Shown here: piece by piece, positions 56,494 to 64,000 of the stretch
How the letters are laid out: the number at the start of each line of letters is the position of its first letter
How positions within the stretch are numbered: position 1 is the first letter of the stretch
Assembly: GCF_023910635.1 (NCBI RefSeq)
Contig: NZ_JAAVVZ010000004.1
Span: forward strand, 141,737-205,736
DNA: 64,000 nucleotides
Reading direction: 5' to 3'
Source of the DNA: Sphingorhabdus sp.
GTDB lineage: Bacteria > Pseudomonadota > Alphaproteobacteria > Sphingomonadales > Sphingomonadaceae
Notes under the pieces: model-generated
What the model was told of the DNA's origin: nothing
Database searches by the model: none
The model's input: the letters and a program-made list of their open reading frames with translations, nothing else
Position numbers and translations under genes: made by a program

Positions 56494-57165
56494 ATGAGCA
56501 CTGGCACAAAGCACACAATCACTGCATTTGACGACGACATGGACGAAATCCGTGGGCTCATTGCCGAAATGGGTGCGCGGGCCGAAGCTGCGGTCATTGC
56601 GGCGATGAAGGCGTTGACCGAGCATGACGTGGAAGCCGCTGCCACTATTCGCGCCGACGACAAAATCATTGATAGTCTAGAAACCGAAGTAGAGCGATTG
56701 GTCGTTCGCACTATCGCCTTGCGCGCCCCCATGGCGGACGATTTACGCGAACTGATTGCGGCACTTAAAATGTCGGCCGTCATTGAACGTATTGGTGATT
56801 ATGCCAAAAACATAGCCAAGCGTGTGCCCAAGATGGAGGGCAAGATACACGCATCCGCGAAAGAACAATTGGGCCGCATGGGCGAAATCGTCGTCGAAAT
56901 GATCCGCACGGCGATGGACGCTTATGCCAAGCGTGACGTCGATCTGGCGCGCGCAGTCACCATTCGCGACGATGTGGTGGATCAGCTTAACAAGGATTTG
57001 TTTGTCGACTTCGTCGCTTATGTGGCAAAAAATCCCCAGAACGCGACGGAGGTCGCGCATTTGCTGTTCACCGCCAAGAACCTCGAACGGATTGGCGATC
57101 ACACAACCACCGTTGCCCAAATGATTTATTTTACCGAAACGGGTGAAAACCTGCCCGACGCTTAA
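56494..57165 (+). CDS. phoU: PhoU phosphate-signalling regulator
   Basis: The 223-residue protein has two repeated three-helix PhoU bundles, each carrying a metal-binding E/D-rich motif (RIGDYAKNIAKR in the first and RIGDHTTTVAQM in the second). PhoU links Pst activity to PhoR and damps the Pho response under high phosphate. It starts 12 bp after pstB and is followed closely by phoB. Confidence 0.95.
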   Translation: MSTGTKHTITAFDDDMDEIRGLIAEMGARAEAAVIAAMKALTEHDVEAAATIRADDKIIDSLETEVERLVVRTIALRAPMADDLRELIAALKMSAVIERIGDYAKNIAKRVPKMEGKIHASAKEQLGRMGEIVVEMIRTAMDAYAKRDVDLARAVTIRDDVVDQLNKDLFVDFVAYVAKNPQNATEVAHLLFTAKNLERIGDHTTTVAQMIYFTETGENLPDA

Positions 57166-57178
57166 AGCGGAGATATAT

Positions 57179-57874
57179 ATGCCCAAGGCGCAATTGCTAT
57201 TGGTTGAAGACGACAGTGCGCTTGCCGAGCTGGTCCGCTGGCATTTTGAGCGTGAGGAATTCGACGTCCAACACACCGGCGACGGTGAAGAGGCGCTGTT
57301 GATGGCCAAGGAGCGCACGCCTGATTTGGTATTGCTCGATTGGATGCTGGAGAATTTATCCGGCATCGAAGTATGCCGCCAATTGCGCAAGTCGGACAAC
57401 ACCGCCAATGTGCCAATCATCATGCTCACCGCGCGCGGTGAAGAAGATGACCGCATTCGCGGGCTAGAAATTGGTGCTGATGATTATGTCACCAAGCCAT
57501 TTTCACCACGCGAACTCGTTGCCCGTGCAAAGGCCGTCCTGCGCCGCGTGCGCCCAGCCCTGGCTGGCGAAGCCTTGCGCTTCGGTGATGTGGAAATGGA
57601 CACTGTCGCGCACAAGGTGAAACGCGGTGGTAAGCAGGTGCCTTTGGGGCCGACCGAGTACCGGTTGCTAAAGCATTTCCTCGAATATCCAGGCCATGTC
57701 TTTTCGCGTGAGCGCTTGCTCGACAGCGTATGGGGCCATGACAGCGACATCGAAATCCGCACTGTGGATGTCCATATCCGCCGCCTGCGCAAGGCCTTGA
57801 ACGAAGGCTTTGACAGCGACATCATCCGGACCGTGCGTTCGGCGGGCTATTCGCTCGATCAAGACGCCGTTTAA
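57179..57874 (+). CDS. phoB: PhoB phosphate-regulon response regulator
   Basis: The 231-residue regulator has a receiver domain (acidic pair in VEDD, phosphoacceptor aspartate in LVLLDWML, switch Thr in MLTARGEEDD, K in TKPFSP) and a winged-helix DNA-binding domain (LGPTEYRLLKHFLEYPG, VDVHIRRLRKAL). The ATG at 57179 has GGAG at six bases; an earlier in-frame ATG lies inside phoU. Its stop overlaps the convergent porin gene by 4 bp. Confidence 0.96.
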   Translation: MPKAQLLLVEDDSALAELVRWHFEREEFDVQHTGDGEEALLMAKERTPDLVLLDWMLENLSGIEVCRQLRKSDNTANVPIIMLTARGEEDDRIRGLEIGADDYVTKPFSPRELVARAKAVLRRVRPALAGEALRFGDVEMDTVAHKVKRGGKQVPLGPTEYRLLKHFLEYPGHVFSRERLLDSVWGHDSDIEIRTVDVHIRRLRKALNEGFDSDIIRTVRSAGYSLDQDAV

Positions 57875-59379
57875 AATTCCAGTTGCATCCGCGCTGCCAC
57901 AACATCGACAGAATAATCGCGCTTATCCACGGGCAATGTTGAAAGCGGGTCGACCATAGCTGCCATTGGGCCGCCTTTAACCTGCACGCTGCCATAATTG
58001 AACATGAACCGAATATAGTCGATCGGATACCAGTTCACGCCGAATAGATAGCTGGACTGCTTACCCCCGCGCCCAAGCCGCGTATTGAGCGAAGCCAGGC
58101 TGCTGATTCCGGTCGCAAAATTATTTGTCGCACCATTTTTCAGCGCATTGCTGTCGAGGTCGAGATATTCAAAGCGGCCCGCGATTTGGAACGCCCCTAA
58201 ACCTTTTTTGTCGATGGGCTTGAGAACCTTCGTTCGGCTCCAAATGCCATCCTTATATCCACGGGTCTCACCTGTTAGGAAATATCCCGCTTCGGCGTAC
58301 ATCCCGAAAAAGCTTGGGTCGCCCGCTGGCGTAACAACATCTCCACCGGAGAAGCTGTCCAACCCGGTTGCGATGCTACCCGCACGATAGGCATTTACTT
58401 TGGTCCACTGACCTTCCCCGGCGAAATAGAAACCTGGGAATATCGCCGCCAGTTCCAACCCGACGATGCGGTCGCTCTTGGCTGCAAAACTGCCGGTGTC
58501 GACAAAACGCACGTCGGTTAATTGCGTATTCGGACGTGCGCGATAGCGCGCAATCTGGTTGGTCGAGGGGGCGTTGACGGACACTGAAGCCGTGGATCTA
58601 TTGTTTGATGCAAATTCGCGTTGCTGGACCGTTGCACCAAAATGCAACTGCCCTCCAAAAGCTTTGGGCGCATAGACAAGCCGTCCAGCACCGATCCACC
58701 CGTCATTGTCGAATGAACTGTCGATGCTGTGTGCGGCAAACAATCCTGCCTCCGCACGAATGGCGTTATCTTCATCATGCCACGCGACCGCGCCACCCAG
58801 CCTGCGGCTGTTCAAAAAGGCATCGTTAAATGCGGCGCGTTCGGTGAAGCTGTTATTGTTGGAGCTTGCGATTTGCTCCAGCCCATTTAACGTTTCGAAA
58901 TTCCCAATCCGAACGTTAATTGGCGCGTTTTTGGGATTATAGCTTAAAAACACGTCGCCAAAGGCCACATTACCGTTCGCAAAATCACCTTCGACTTTAT
59001 AGCCAAAGCCGCCCGGCATCGTCCCCTCTGCACCAAGGCGTACGCGACGTACCCTGCTGTTGAAACCTAGATTTCGATTGGCGGCATAATCGCCGGGAAT
59101 GCTCACATAGCCCGCATCATAATGGATCCGCCCGCGCGGCTTAAAGCTCCAACCATCGGGGCCGCTGGACTCTGGGCCGCCCTTCCATTTAACCTCAGTC
59201 GCAGTCTTTTTTTCGACGGCATTTATTTTTGCAGAGATAGCCGCGAGCTGTTCTTTCAGCGCCGCAACTTCAGCGCGCAGGGCATCGACCTCCGAGCCGT
59301 TTTCCTGCGCATAGCCAGGCACAGCGGCGGTTGTCATTGTGAGCAAAGCTGTTCCGTAAAGCCATTTTTTCGAGGTCAC
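57871..59379 (-). CDS. OprO/OprP-type phosphate-selective porin
   Basis: The 502-residue outer-membrane porin has a signal peptide ending near VPGYAQ, a coiled-coil segment (EVDALRAEVAALKEQLAAI) that likely makes the periplasmic trimer stalk, and a beta barrel typical of the porin O/P family ending in the aromatic LQLEF. Family members admit phosphate or polyphosphate under starvation. Its place behind phoB and a PhoB-box-like array before its start support Pho control. The barrel is convergent with phoB, overlapping by 4 bp at the 3' ends. Confidence 0.9.
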   Translation of the reverse strand: MTSKKWLYGTALLTMTTAAVPGYAQENGSEVDALRAEVAALKEQLAAISAKINAVEKKTATEVKWKGGPESSGPDGWSFKPRGRIHYDAGYVSIPGDYAANRNLGFNSRVRRVRLGAEGTMPGGFGYKVEGDFANGNVAFGDVFLSYNPKNAPINVRIGNFETLNGLEQIASSNNNSFTERAAFNDAFLNSRRLGGAVAWHDEDNAIRAEAGLFAAHSIDSSFDNDGWIGAGRLVYAPKAFGGQLHFGATVQQREFASNNRSTASVSVNAPSTNQIARYRARPNTQLTDVRFVDTGSFAAKSDRIVGLELAAIFPGFYFAGEGQWTKVNAYRAGSIATGLDSFSGGDVVTPAGDPSFFGMYAEAGYFLTGETRGYKDGIWSRTKVLKPIDKKGLGAFQIAGRFEYLDLDSNALKNGATNNFATGISSLASLNTRLGRGGKQSSYLFGVNWYPIDYIRFMFNYGSVQVKGGPMAAMVDPLSTLPVDKRDYSVDVVAARMQLEF

Positions 59380-59428
59380 GATGTAATCCTGTTTATTTGA
59401 TGACGGCTAAACAACAAATATGTGTCTC

Positions 59429-59461
59429 AACAATGACGCGAATATTGCGATTTTATGACAG
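59429..59461 (-). promoter_or_regulatory. Putative PhoB box upstream of the OprP-like porin
   Basis: Read on the minus strand, 11-bp steps begin CTGTCAT (exact consensus half-site, 59461-59455), TCGCAAT (weak) and GCGTCAT. The array is about 50-80 bp before the porin ATG. A further CTGTCAT occurs on the plus strand at 59497-59503, facing the SDR gene, without a clear second half. Confidence 0.55.
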
Positions 59462-59559
59462 CCAAAATCTATTGCTTTACGCTTGCGTCAACTGGGCTGT
59501 CATGCCAAGGCTCAAGTCAATTTCGCGGCCCCAGCCGCAATTGATTATGGAGATCTATT

Positions 59560-60462
59560 ATGACCATCAGTTTTAAAGACAAAGTCGCAATTGTGACAGG
59601 TGCAGGCGGCGGTTTGGGCAAAGCTTATGCGCTTGAACTGGCCAAGCGCGGTGCCAAAGTGGTGGTCAATGATCTGGGCGGCGCGCGCGATGGCACGGGC
59701 ACATCCGATGCAGCGGCGCAAGTTGTCGAACAGATTAAGGCCGCTGGCGGCGAAGCGATGGCCAATGGCGGCAGCGTCACCGAATATGACCAAATGGTTG
59801 AAATGGTGGCTAAGGCGAAAGAGGCCTTTGGCGGCGTGCACATATTGATCAACAATGCCGGTATCTTGCGCGACAAAAGCTTTGCCAAGATGGACATGCC
59901 CGATTTCGACCTCGTGCTTCAGGTCCATGTCATGGGTTCGGCCAATTGCACCAAGGCGGTTTGGGACATAATGCGCGACCAAGCCTATGGCCGTATCTTG
60001 ATGACCACGTCGTCAACGGGCCTATACGGCAATTTCGGCCAGGCAAATTATGGCGCGGCAAAGCTTGGCCTTGCCGGCTTTACCAAGACGCTCCATTTGG
60101 AAGGCGCGAAATATAATGTCCGCGTCAACTCGCTTGCGCCCGTCGCTGGCACACGCATGACCGAAGATATTTTCCCAGAAGGGCTGTTTGAACAATTCAC
60201 CCCTGAAAATGTCGTGCCAGCCGCGCTCTATCTGGTCAGCGAAGACGCACCGACCAACATGATCATCGGCGCAGGCGGCGGTGGCTATCACGCGGCCTAT
60301 GTCACCATGACCCCTGGCGTCGCGCTGCGTCAGGAAGACCGCAATGTCGAAGGCTTCGCCGCAGCATGGGACAAGATCATCGACCGCACCGGCGAAACCG
60401 TGCCGCAATCGGGTGGCGAACAATCCATCGCGGTGATGAAGGCGTTGCAAGCATTGGGCTAA
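59560..60462 (+). CDS. SDR family oxidoreductase, 3-hydroxyacyl-CoA dehydrogenase-like
   Basis: The 300-residue protein resembles the dehydrogenase domain of peroxisomal multifunctional enzyme type 2. It has the NAD site TGAGGGLGKAYA, the characteristic NDLGGARDGTG, NNAGILRDKSF, the catalytic Ser with YGAAKLG (Tyr and Lys), and the VNSLAPVAGTRM stretch. Such enzymes probably oxidise 3-hydroxyacyl-CoA in fatty-acid or steroid side-chain breakdown. It is a single gene, bounded by the porin on the left and a strong terminator on the right. Confidence 0.88.
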   Translation: MTISFKDKVAIVTGAGGGLGKAYALELAKRGAKVVVNDLGGARDGTGTSDAAAQVVEQIKAAGGEAMANGGSVTEYDQMVEMVAKAKEAFGGVHILINNAGILRDKSFAKMDMPDFDLVLQVHVMGSANCTKAVWDIMRDQAYGRILMTTSSTGLYGNFGQANYGAAKLGLAGFTKTLHLEGAKYNVRVNSLAPVAGTRMTEDIFPEGLFEQFTPENVVPAALYLVSEDAPTNMIIGAGGGGYHAAYVTMTPGVALRQEDRNVEGFAAAWDKIIDRTGETVPQSGGEQSIAVMKALQALG

Positions 60463-60483
60463 GCCGCCCCAATAGTGCCTTAT

Positions 60484-60511
60484 AAAGCCCGGTCTTTGGC
60501 CGGGCTTTTTT
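60484..60511 (+). terminator. Rho-independent terminator after the SDR gene
   Basis: A 9-bp perfect stem AAAGCCCGG/CCGGGCTTT with a 7-nt loop is followed by a run of T to 60511. It lies 22 bp after the SDR stop and touches the end of the convergent DUF2794 gene. Confidence 0.92.
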
Positions 60512-60854
60512 ACGCGTCGACCAGTTTCATTAACTTGCGTTCGACAGGTGCCAGCACGGGTCCGAGATCATGGCCGCGTTTCAGGATTGCGCCGCCTTCG
60601 CCGACCAACGCCCACATGCCTTGGCGGTTGCGCAACGCGGGACGTTTTTCGATGCGATATTCAGGCCGCTCGGTCGCGCGGCGGAACATGCTGAACACTG
60701 CGGCGTCGCGGCCCAAGTCAATGGCATAATCCCGCCAGTTTCCCGCCGCGACCATCCGGCCATATAGGTTCAGTATCTGCATCAGCTCATTTTTGTCAAA
60801 GCCGACCTGATTGTGGCGGCTAACCCCAGGAAAGGGCGTGATGACCGCGCTCAA
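60510..60854 (-). CDS. DUF2794 domain-containing protein
   Basis: The 114-residue protein covers the whole DUF2794 family, small alphaproteobacterial cytoplasmic proteins of unknown function. Typical marks are the [32 protein letters not shown] core, [17 protein letters not shown] and the C-terminal LAPVERKL. Its ATG overlaps the cysE stop by 4 bp, so it is cotranscribed with cysE. Confidence 0.88.
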   Translation of the reverse strand: MSAVITPFPGVSRHNQVGFDKNELMQILNLYGRMVAAGNWRDYAIDLGRDAAVFSMFRRATERPEYRIEKRPALRNRQGMWALVGEGGAILKRGHDLGPVLAPVERKLMKLVDA

Positions 60855-61573
60855 CTGACCTTGCGTCCCTTGGCTGGACGTGGCTTGGCAGGCGTAACTT
60901 TCGAACTGGCGTCACGCTGTGCCATCAACTCGGCCACTTTCTTACGCAAGCTTTCAATCTCGCATTGCATGATCTCAAGGCTTTGTGTCGCTGGGTCGAA
61001 CATTTCGCGGCAAGGCGTGCCGTACGGCATGAAATCACGTGCGTAGGTTTCCGCCTTTACGAGCGTCGATCGCGCTTTTTGACCAATCATGGTCGCGCCG
61101 GCGGGCACATCGTCTGTCACGACCGCAGCAGCGCCAATGCGCGCACGTTCGCCAACGGTAATGGGCCCAAGAATCTGCGCGCCCGAACCGATGATGACAT
61201 TATCCAATATGGTCGGATGCCGCTTTCCACCAATTCCCGTCGTCGGATTGGTGCCGCCAAGCGTGACATTTTGATACATGGTGACATTATCACCGATTTC
61301 CGCCGTTTCGCCAATGACGCTGAAACCGTGATCCAAAAAGAAATTGCTACCAATTTTCGCGCCAGGGTGAATGTCGATACCCGTCAGGAAACGCGCAAAG
61401 TGATTGACCAGCCGCGCCAGAAAAAACATCTGGCCCAAAAACAACCAGTGCGCGACGCGGTGATAGCCTACCGCCCAAACGCCGGGATATAACAAAATCT
61501 CCCACCGTGAACGCGGCGCGGGGTCGCGTTCTTTGATCGAATCGAGATAATCAATGAAATTAGAAATAAACAT
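60851..61573 (-). CDS. cysE: Serine O-acetyltransferase
   Basis: The protein (240 residues from this start) makes O-acetylserine, the precursor of cysteine. A short helical N-terminal part precedes the left-handed beta-helix with DIHPGAKIG, the catalytic [16 protein letters not shown] segment and [22 protein letters not shown]. It is the short EpsC-like form, without the long N-terminal domain of E. coli CysE. A Lys/Pro-rich tail ends the protein. An in-frame ATG at 61615 is possible; neither start has a strong ribosome site. DUF2794 follows with a 4-bp overlap. Confidence 0.92.
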   Translation of the reverse strand: MFISNFIDYLDSIKERDPAPRSRWEILLYPGVWAVGYHRVAHWLFLGQMFFLARLVNHFARFLTGIDIHPGAKIGSNFFLDHGFSVIGETAEIGDNVTMYQNVTLGGTNPTTGIGGKRHPTILDNVIIGSGAQILGPITVGERARIGAAAVVTDDVPAGATMIGQKARSTLVKAETYARDFMPYGTPCREMFDPATQSLEIMQCEIESLRKKVAELMAQRDASSKVTPAKPRPAKGRKVS

Positions 61574-61730
61574 ACATGACTCTGCTGGCCTTTGCCGGAC
61601 CCGATGATAGTTCATAAGCTAAGACGTTCGGGTGGGTTTTTCCAGCAAAGGATGCAGTTTGCCGATAATTATGTATATAAAAATTAGTAAAAACGATTAT
61701 GCGCCTTCTATTGATTAACGGAACCGATTT

Positions 61731-62636
61731 ATGAGCACATATCTTCCAACGCTAAAACAGCTGCAATATCTGGTTGCGTTGCAAGAGCACGGCCATTTTG
61801 GAAAGGCTGCCGAATCCTGTTTCGTCACGCAATCGACGCTATCGGCGGGCATTCGAGAGCTGGAATCGCTGCTCGGCATTATGTTGGTTGAACGCACGCG
61901 CCGCGTTGTCCGGTTCACGCCGCTTGGCAACAAGATGGTCGCAAAGGCGCACCGGATATTGCGCGAAGCAGAGGAGCTGGCGGAAATGGCACGTTCGGCG
62001 GGCACGCCGTTGGCCGATGACCTGCGGATGAGCGTCATTCCAACCATCGCGCCGTTTTTGCTGCCGAAATTATTGCCCGCATTGCGTAAGCAATATCCCG
62101 ATCTGAAATTATATTTGCGCGAAGAAGCCAGCGCCGCTGCAATCGACGCCTTGCATCATGGACAGGTCGATTGTGTATTGCTGGCGCTGCCCTTTGCCGC
62201 TGGCGATATTGAAAAAGCGACTTTGTTTGACGACCGTTTATTTGTGGCGTTTCCCAAGGACGACCCGCGCGACCCCCCTGAAAGCATCAAGCCCGAACTG
62301 ATCGACGAAAGCAGGTTGCTTTTGCTGGTTGATGGCCACTGCCTTAAGGATCATGCGCTTGCCGCCTGCAACCGCCCAGAAATGCGTGCCTTTGCAACGA
62401 TGCTGGGCACATCGCTGCATACGCTGGTGCAAATGGTCGATAATGGCCTTGGCCTGACCATCATCCCCGAAATGGCCATTACAGCGGGATTGTTGAACGG
62501 CACCGATGTGCAGGCCCGCCCATTGAACGCCGAACATGCGTCGCGTGAGATTGCGTTGGTGTGGCGCACCAACAGCCCGCGGCGTGAGGAATTTGAACTG
62601 CTGGCGGATGCGTTGCGCGGCTTGCACGCCGCATAA
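61731..62636 (+). CDS. oxyR: OxyR hydrogen-peroxide-sensing LysR regulator
   Basis: The 301-residue LysR-type regulator has an N-terminal winged helix (LQYLVALQEHGHFGKAAESC, then TQSTLSAGIRELE). The sensing domain carries C204 and C213 in LVDGHCLKDHALAAC, which match the redox pair of E. coli OxyR. Oxidation to a disulfide should activate peroxide-defence genes. It is divergent from cysE with about 115-160 bp between; no katG or ahpC gene is next to it in this window. Confidence 0.92.
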   Translation: MSTYLPTLKQLQYLVALQEHGHFGKAAESCFVTQSTLSAGIRELESLLGIMLVERTRRVVRFTPLGNKMVAKAHRILREAEELAEMARSAGTPLADDLRMSVIPTIAPFLLPKLLPALRKQYPDLKLYLREEASAAAIDALHHGQVDCVLLALPFAAGDIEKATLFDDRLFVAFPKDDPRDPPESIKPELIDESRLLLLVDGHCLKDHALAACNRPEMRAFATMLGTSLHTLVQMVDNGLGLTIIPEMAITAGLLNGTDVQARPLNAEHASREIALVWRTNSPRREEFELLADALRGLHAA

Positions 62637-63077
62637 TTATGTCCAGCGTTCGGCGCGTGCGTCATCGCTCGCTTTGGCGTCGACCCATTGTGCGGTGCCA
62701 TCGGCATAATGCTCGCGCTTCCAAAATGGTGCCTCGGTCTTCAGCCGGTCAATGAGGAACGCCGTCGCCTCCAATGCCTCCGCCCGGTGCAACGAAGCGG
62801 CCCCGACAACGACCACAGGAGCCCCCACAGGGACGATACCAACGCGGTGGGTGACAACAGCGCCCAGCAATGACCATCGCGCTGTGGCGGCTTCTATGAG
62901 GCTGTAAAGGCTTGCCTCGGTCATGCCGGGATAATGTTCCAATTCAATCGCCGTTACCCCTTTATCGTCGCGCACAATGCCCATGAAACTGGCCAATGCA
63001 CCACCGCCAAGACCCGCCAAAGCGGCCAGCTCCGACGCGGGCTCAATTGGCGCATTGCTGATCCGCACCACTTTCAT
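62637..63077 (-). CDS. moaE: Molybdopterin synthase large subunit
   Basis: The 146-residue catalytic subunit of molybdopterin synthase shows the family motifs FMGIVRDD, ELEHYPGM, HRVGIVPVG and the active-site APFWKREHYADG. It receives sulfur from the thiocarboxylated C terminus of MoaD. Its start overlaps the moaD stop by 4 bp and its end almost touches the convergent oxyR. Confidence 0.96.
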   Translation of the reverse strand: MKVVRISNAPIEPASELAALAGLGGGALASFMGIVRDDKGVTAIELEHYPGMTEASLYSLIEAATARWSLLGAVVTHRVGIVPVGAPVVVVGAASLHRAEALEATAFLIDRLKTEAPFWKREHYADGTAQWVDAKASDDARAERWT

Positions 63078-63325
63078 CCGCCCGTAACCGGTGGGAAAAT
63101 CGCCAATTCCTGCGCCGCGCCCAGCAGAGCATCGACCGCAACCATTTCTTGGTCCAACGCGAAACGCAGGCGTGAATGGTCATGTAATGCGCGGGCATGC
63201 TCTTGGGAACCCGCAGAAATCCACGCCACAAGATCGCCAACACTGCGGGCATCCTGCGGCACATCGCATTCTTCGGATGACAGCCCAATCGCCTCACGCA
63301 CGCTGGCAAAATACACCAATTTCAT
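63074..63325 (-). CDS. moaD: Molybdopterin synthase sulfur carrier subunit
   Basis: The 83-residue ubiquitin-fold protein ends in Gly-Gly (PPVTGG), the diglycine that is adenylated and thiocarboxylated. MKLVYFASVREAIG at the start is typical. It overlaps moaE and lies 4 bp after pgsA, suggesting one transcript. Confidence 0.95.
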   Translation of the reverse strand: MKLVYFASVREAIGLSSEECDVPQDARSVGDLVAWISAGSQEHARALHDHSRLRFALDQEMVAVDALLGAAQELAIFPPVTGG

Positions 63326-63329
63326 GGCG

Positions 63330-63902
63330 TCAATCCATATGCTTGATGCCGACGCGCAGATAATCCCAACCGGTAATCATCGTCAGCACCGCCGCGATCC
63401 ACAACAACAGCAACGCTGCTTGCTTCAGCAAAATCCAGTCCGGCAGCGCCCCAGCCAAAATGACGCCGCCAAGCGAGACCAATTGAAATGTCGTTTTCCA
63501 TTTGGCGAGTTTGGACACTGGCACCGAAATCTGAAGCCCTGCAAGAAATTCACGCAAACCCGACACAATCATTTCGCGCAACAAGATGATCAAGGCGGCA
63601 ATCACGTGCCACCCTTCCAAATCGCGGGTGAACACCAACATCAAAATGACGGCGGCGATCATGATTTTGTCGGCGATGGGGTCAAGAAAGACGCCCAGTT
63701 TCGACACTGTCCCTTGTGCGCGGGCGAGATAGCCGTCGAAATAATCGGTGATGCCCATCAGGCAATAGAGCACGAACGCAAACGCATAATCGAGCGGTAG
63801 CGGCTGCACGCTCATTGGCTTGGTCCCGGGCCACAAAAGGAAAACCAATATGGGCACGGCGAAAATTCGCGACAGGGTCAGGATATTGGGCAGGCTGAGC
63901 AT
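63330..63902 (-). CDS. pgsA: CDP-diacylglycerol-glycerol-3-phosphate 3-phosphatidyltransferase
   Basis: The 190-residue inner-membrane enzyme commits lipid flux to phosphatidylglycerol and cardiolipin. The CDP-alcohol phosphatidyltransferase signature is complete: DGYLARAQGTVSKLGVFLDP with the metal-binding aspartates, then ADK. Four or more hydrophobic helices are visible. It is the first of the pgsA-moaD-moaE set. The remaining bases to 64000 show no gene. Confidence 0.95.
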   Translation of the reverse strand: MLSLPNILTLSRIFAVPILVFLLWPGTKPMSVQPLPLDYAFAFVLYCLMGITDYFDGYLARAQGTVSKLGVFLDPIADKIMIAAVILMLVFTRDLEGWHVIAALIILLREMIVSGLREFLAGLQISVPVSKLAKWKTTFQLVSLGGVILAGALPDWILLKQAALLLLWIAAVLTMITGWDYLRVGIKHMD

Positions 63903-64000
63903 AAAGCGTCGATAGCGTGATGCGCGGGTAAAATCACCTGACTATTTAACCGCGAACCGAAATCCGCTTTGCCATGCTTCCAACCGGCAGCTAAGGCACG

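Overview
The window is a 64-kb piece of an alphaproteobacterial chromosome, most probably from the order Sphingomonadales. Signs are a MipZ division ATPase, DUF2794 and DUF3617 proteins, a SapC-family protein, an OprO/P porin beside a complete pho-pst cluster, and a diiron alternative oxidase. No rRNA gene, complete tRNA, CRISPR array, transposase or integrase was seen.

Left third (1-33.9 kb, accessory in character). A minus-strand, tightly spaced set reads sapC-like, tpsB, tpsA, ialB-like. tpsA is one uninterrupted frame of about 9,230 codons. It encodes a two-partner-secretion adhesin with a signal peptide, a TPS domain, about 5,800 residues of beta-helix repeats, about 32 MBG/YDG modules, a Ser/Thr-rich linker and a small cadherin-like C-terminal domain. 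Within the module array an 807-bp unit (269 residues, three modules) is repeated about 3.8 times, apparently without any difference. Next come a 265-bp foldback element, an Lrp/AsnC regulator divergent from a Cys/Met-metabolism PLP enzyme, and the broken 5' part of an Xaa-Pro aminopeptidase gene. That fragment stops exactly where a 45-nt copy of the 3' half of a tRNA-Arg(UCU) begins. Such a scar is the usual far-end attachment site of a tRNA-integrating element. Its orientation puts the element on the left, so the adhesin locus is probably island cargo (inference).

Middle (34-50 kb, core-like). TspO and a carotenoid oxygenase are followed by a divergent ALDH7-type dehydrogenase and glutaryl-CoA dehydrogenase (lysine catabolism), a DUF3617 protein and a second 265-bp element. 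Then come argD-argF-hslO, a 41-residue membrane protein, alternative oxidase, and a run glmU, hexapeptide-repeat protein, vapB, vapC, glmS, mipZ in which a toxin-antitoxin pair sits between two amino-sugar genes.

Right part (49.7-64 kb, core). Phosphoglycolate phosphatase leads into phoR-pstS-pstC-pstA-pstB-phoU-phoB, with a convergent OprP-like porin behind it. PhoB-box-like arrays precede pstS and the porin, so sensing, uptake and outer-membrane entry of phosphate are encoded together. An SDR enzyme, cysE plus DUF2794, oxyR, and the moaE-moaD-pgsA group finish the window.

The strongest candidates for something undescribed are three. One is the sapC-tpsB-tpsA-ialB locus with its perfect 807-bp array. 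Another is the 265-bp element, whose two copies show paired base changes that keep a hairpin arm intact. The third is the tRNA-Arg attachment scar linking these to an island.
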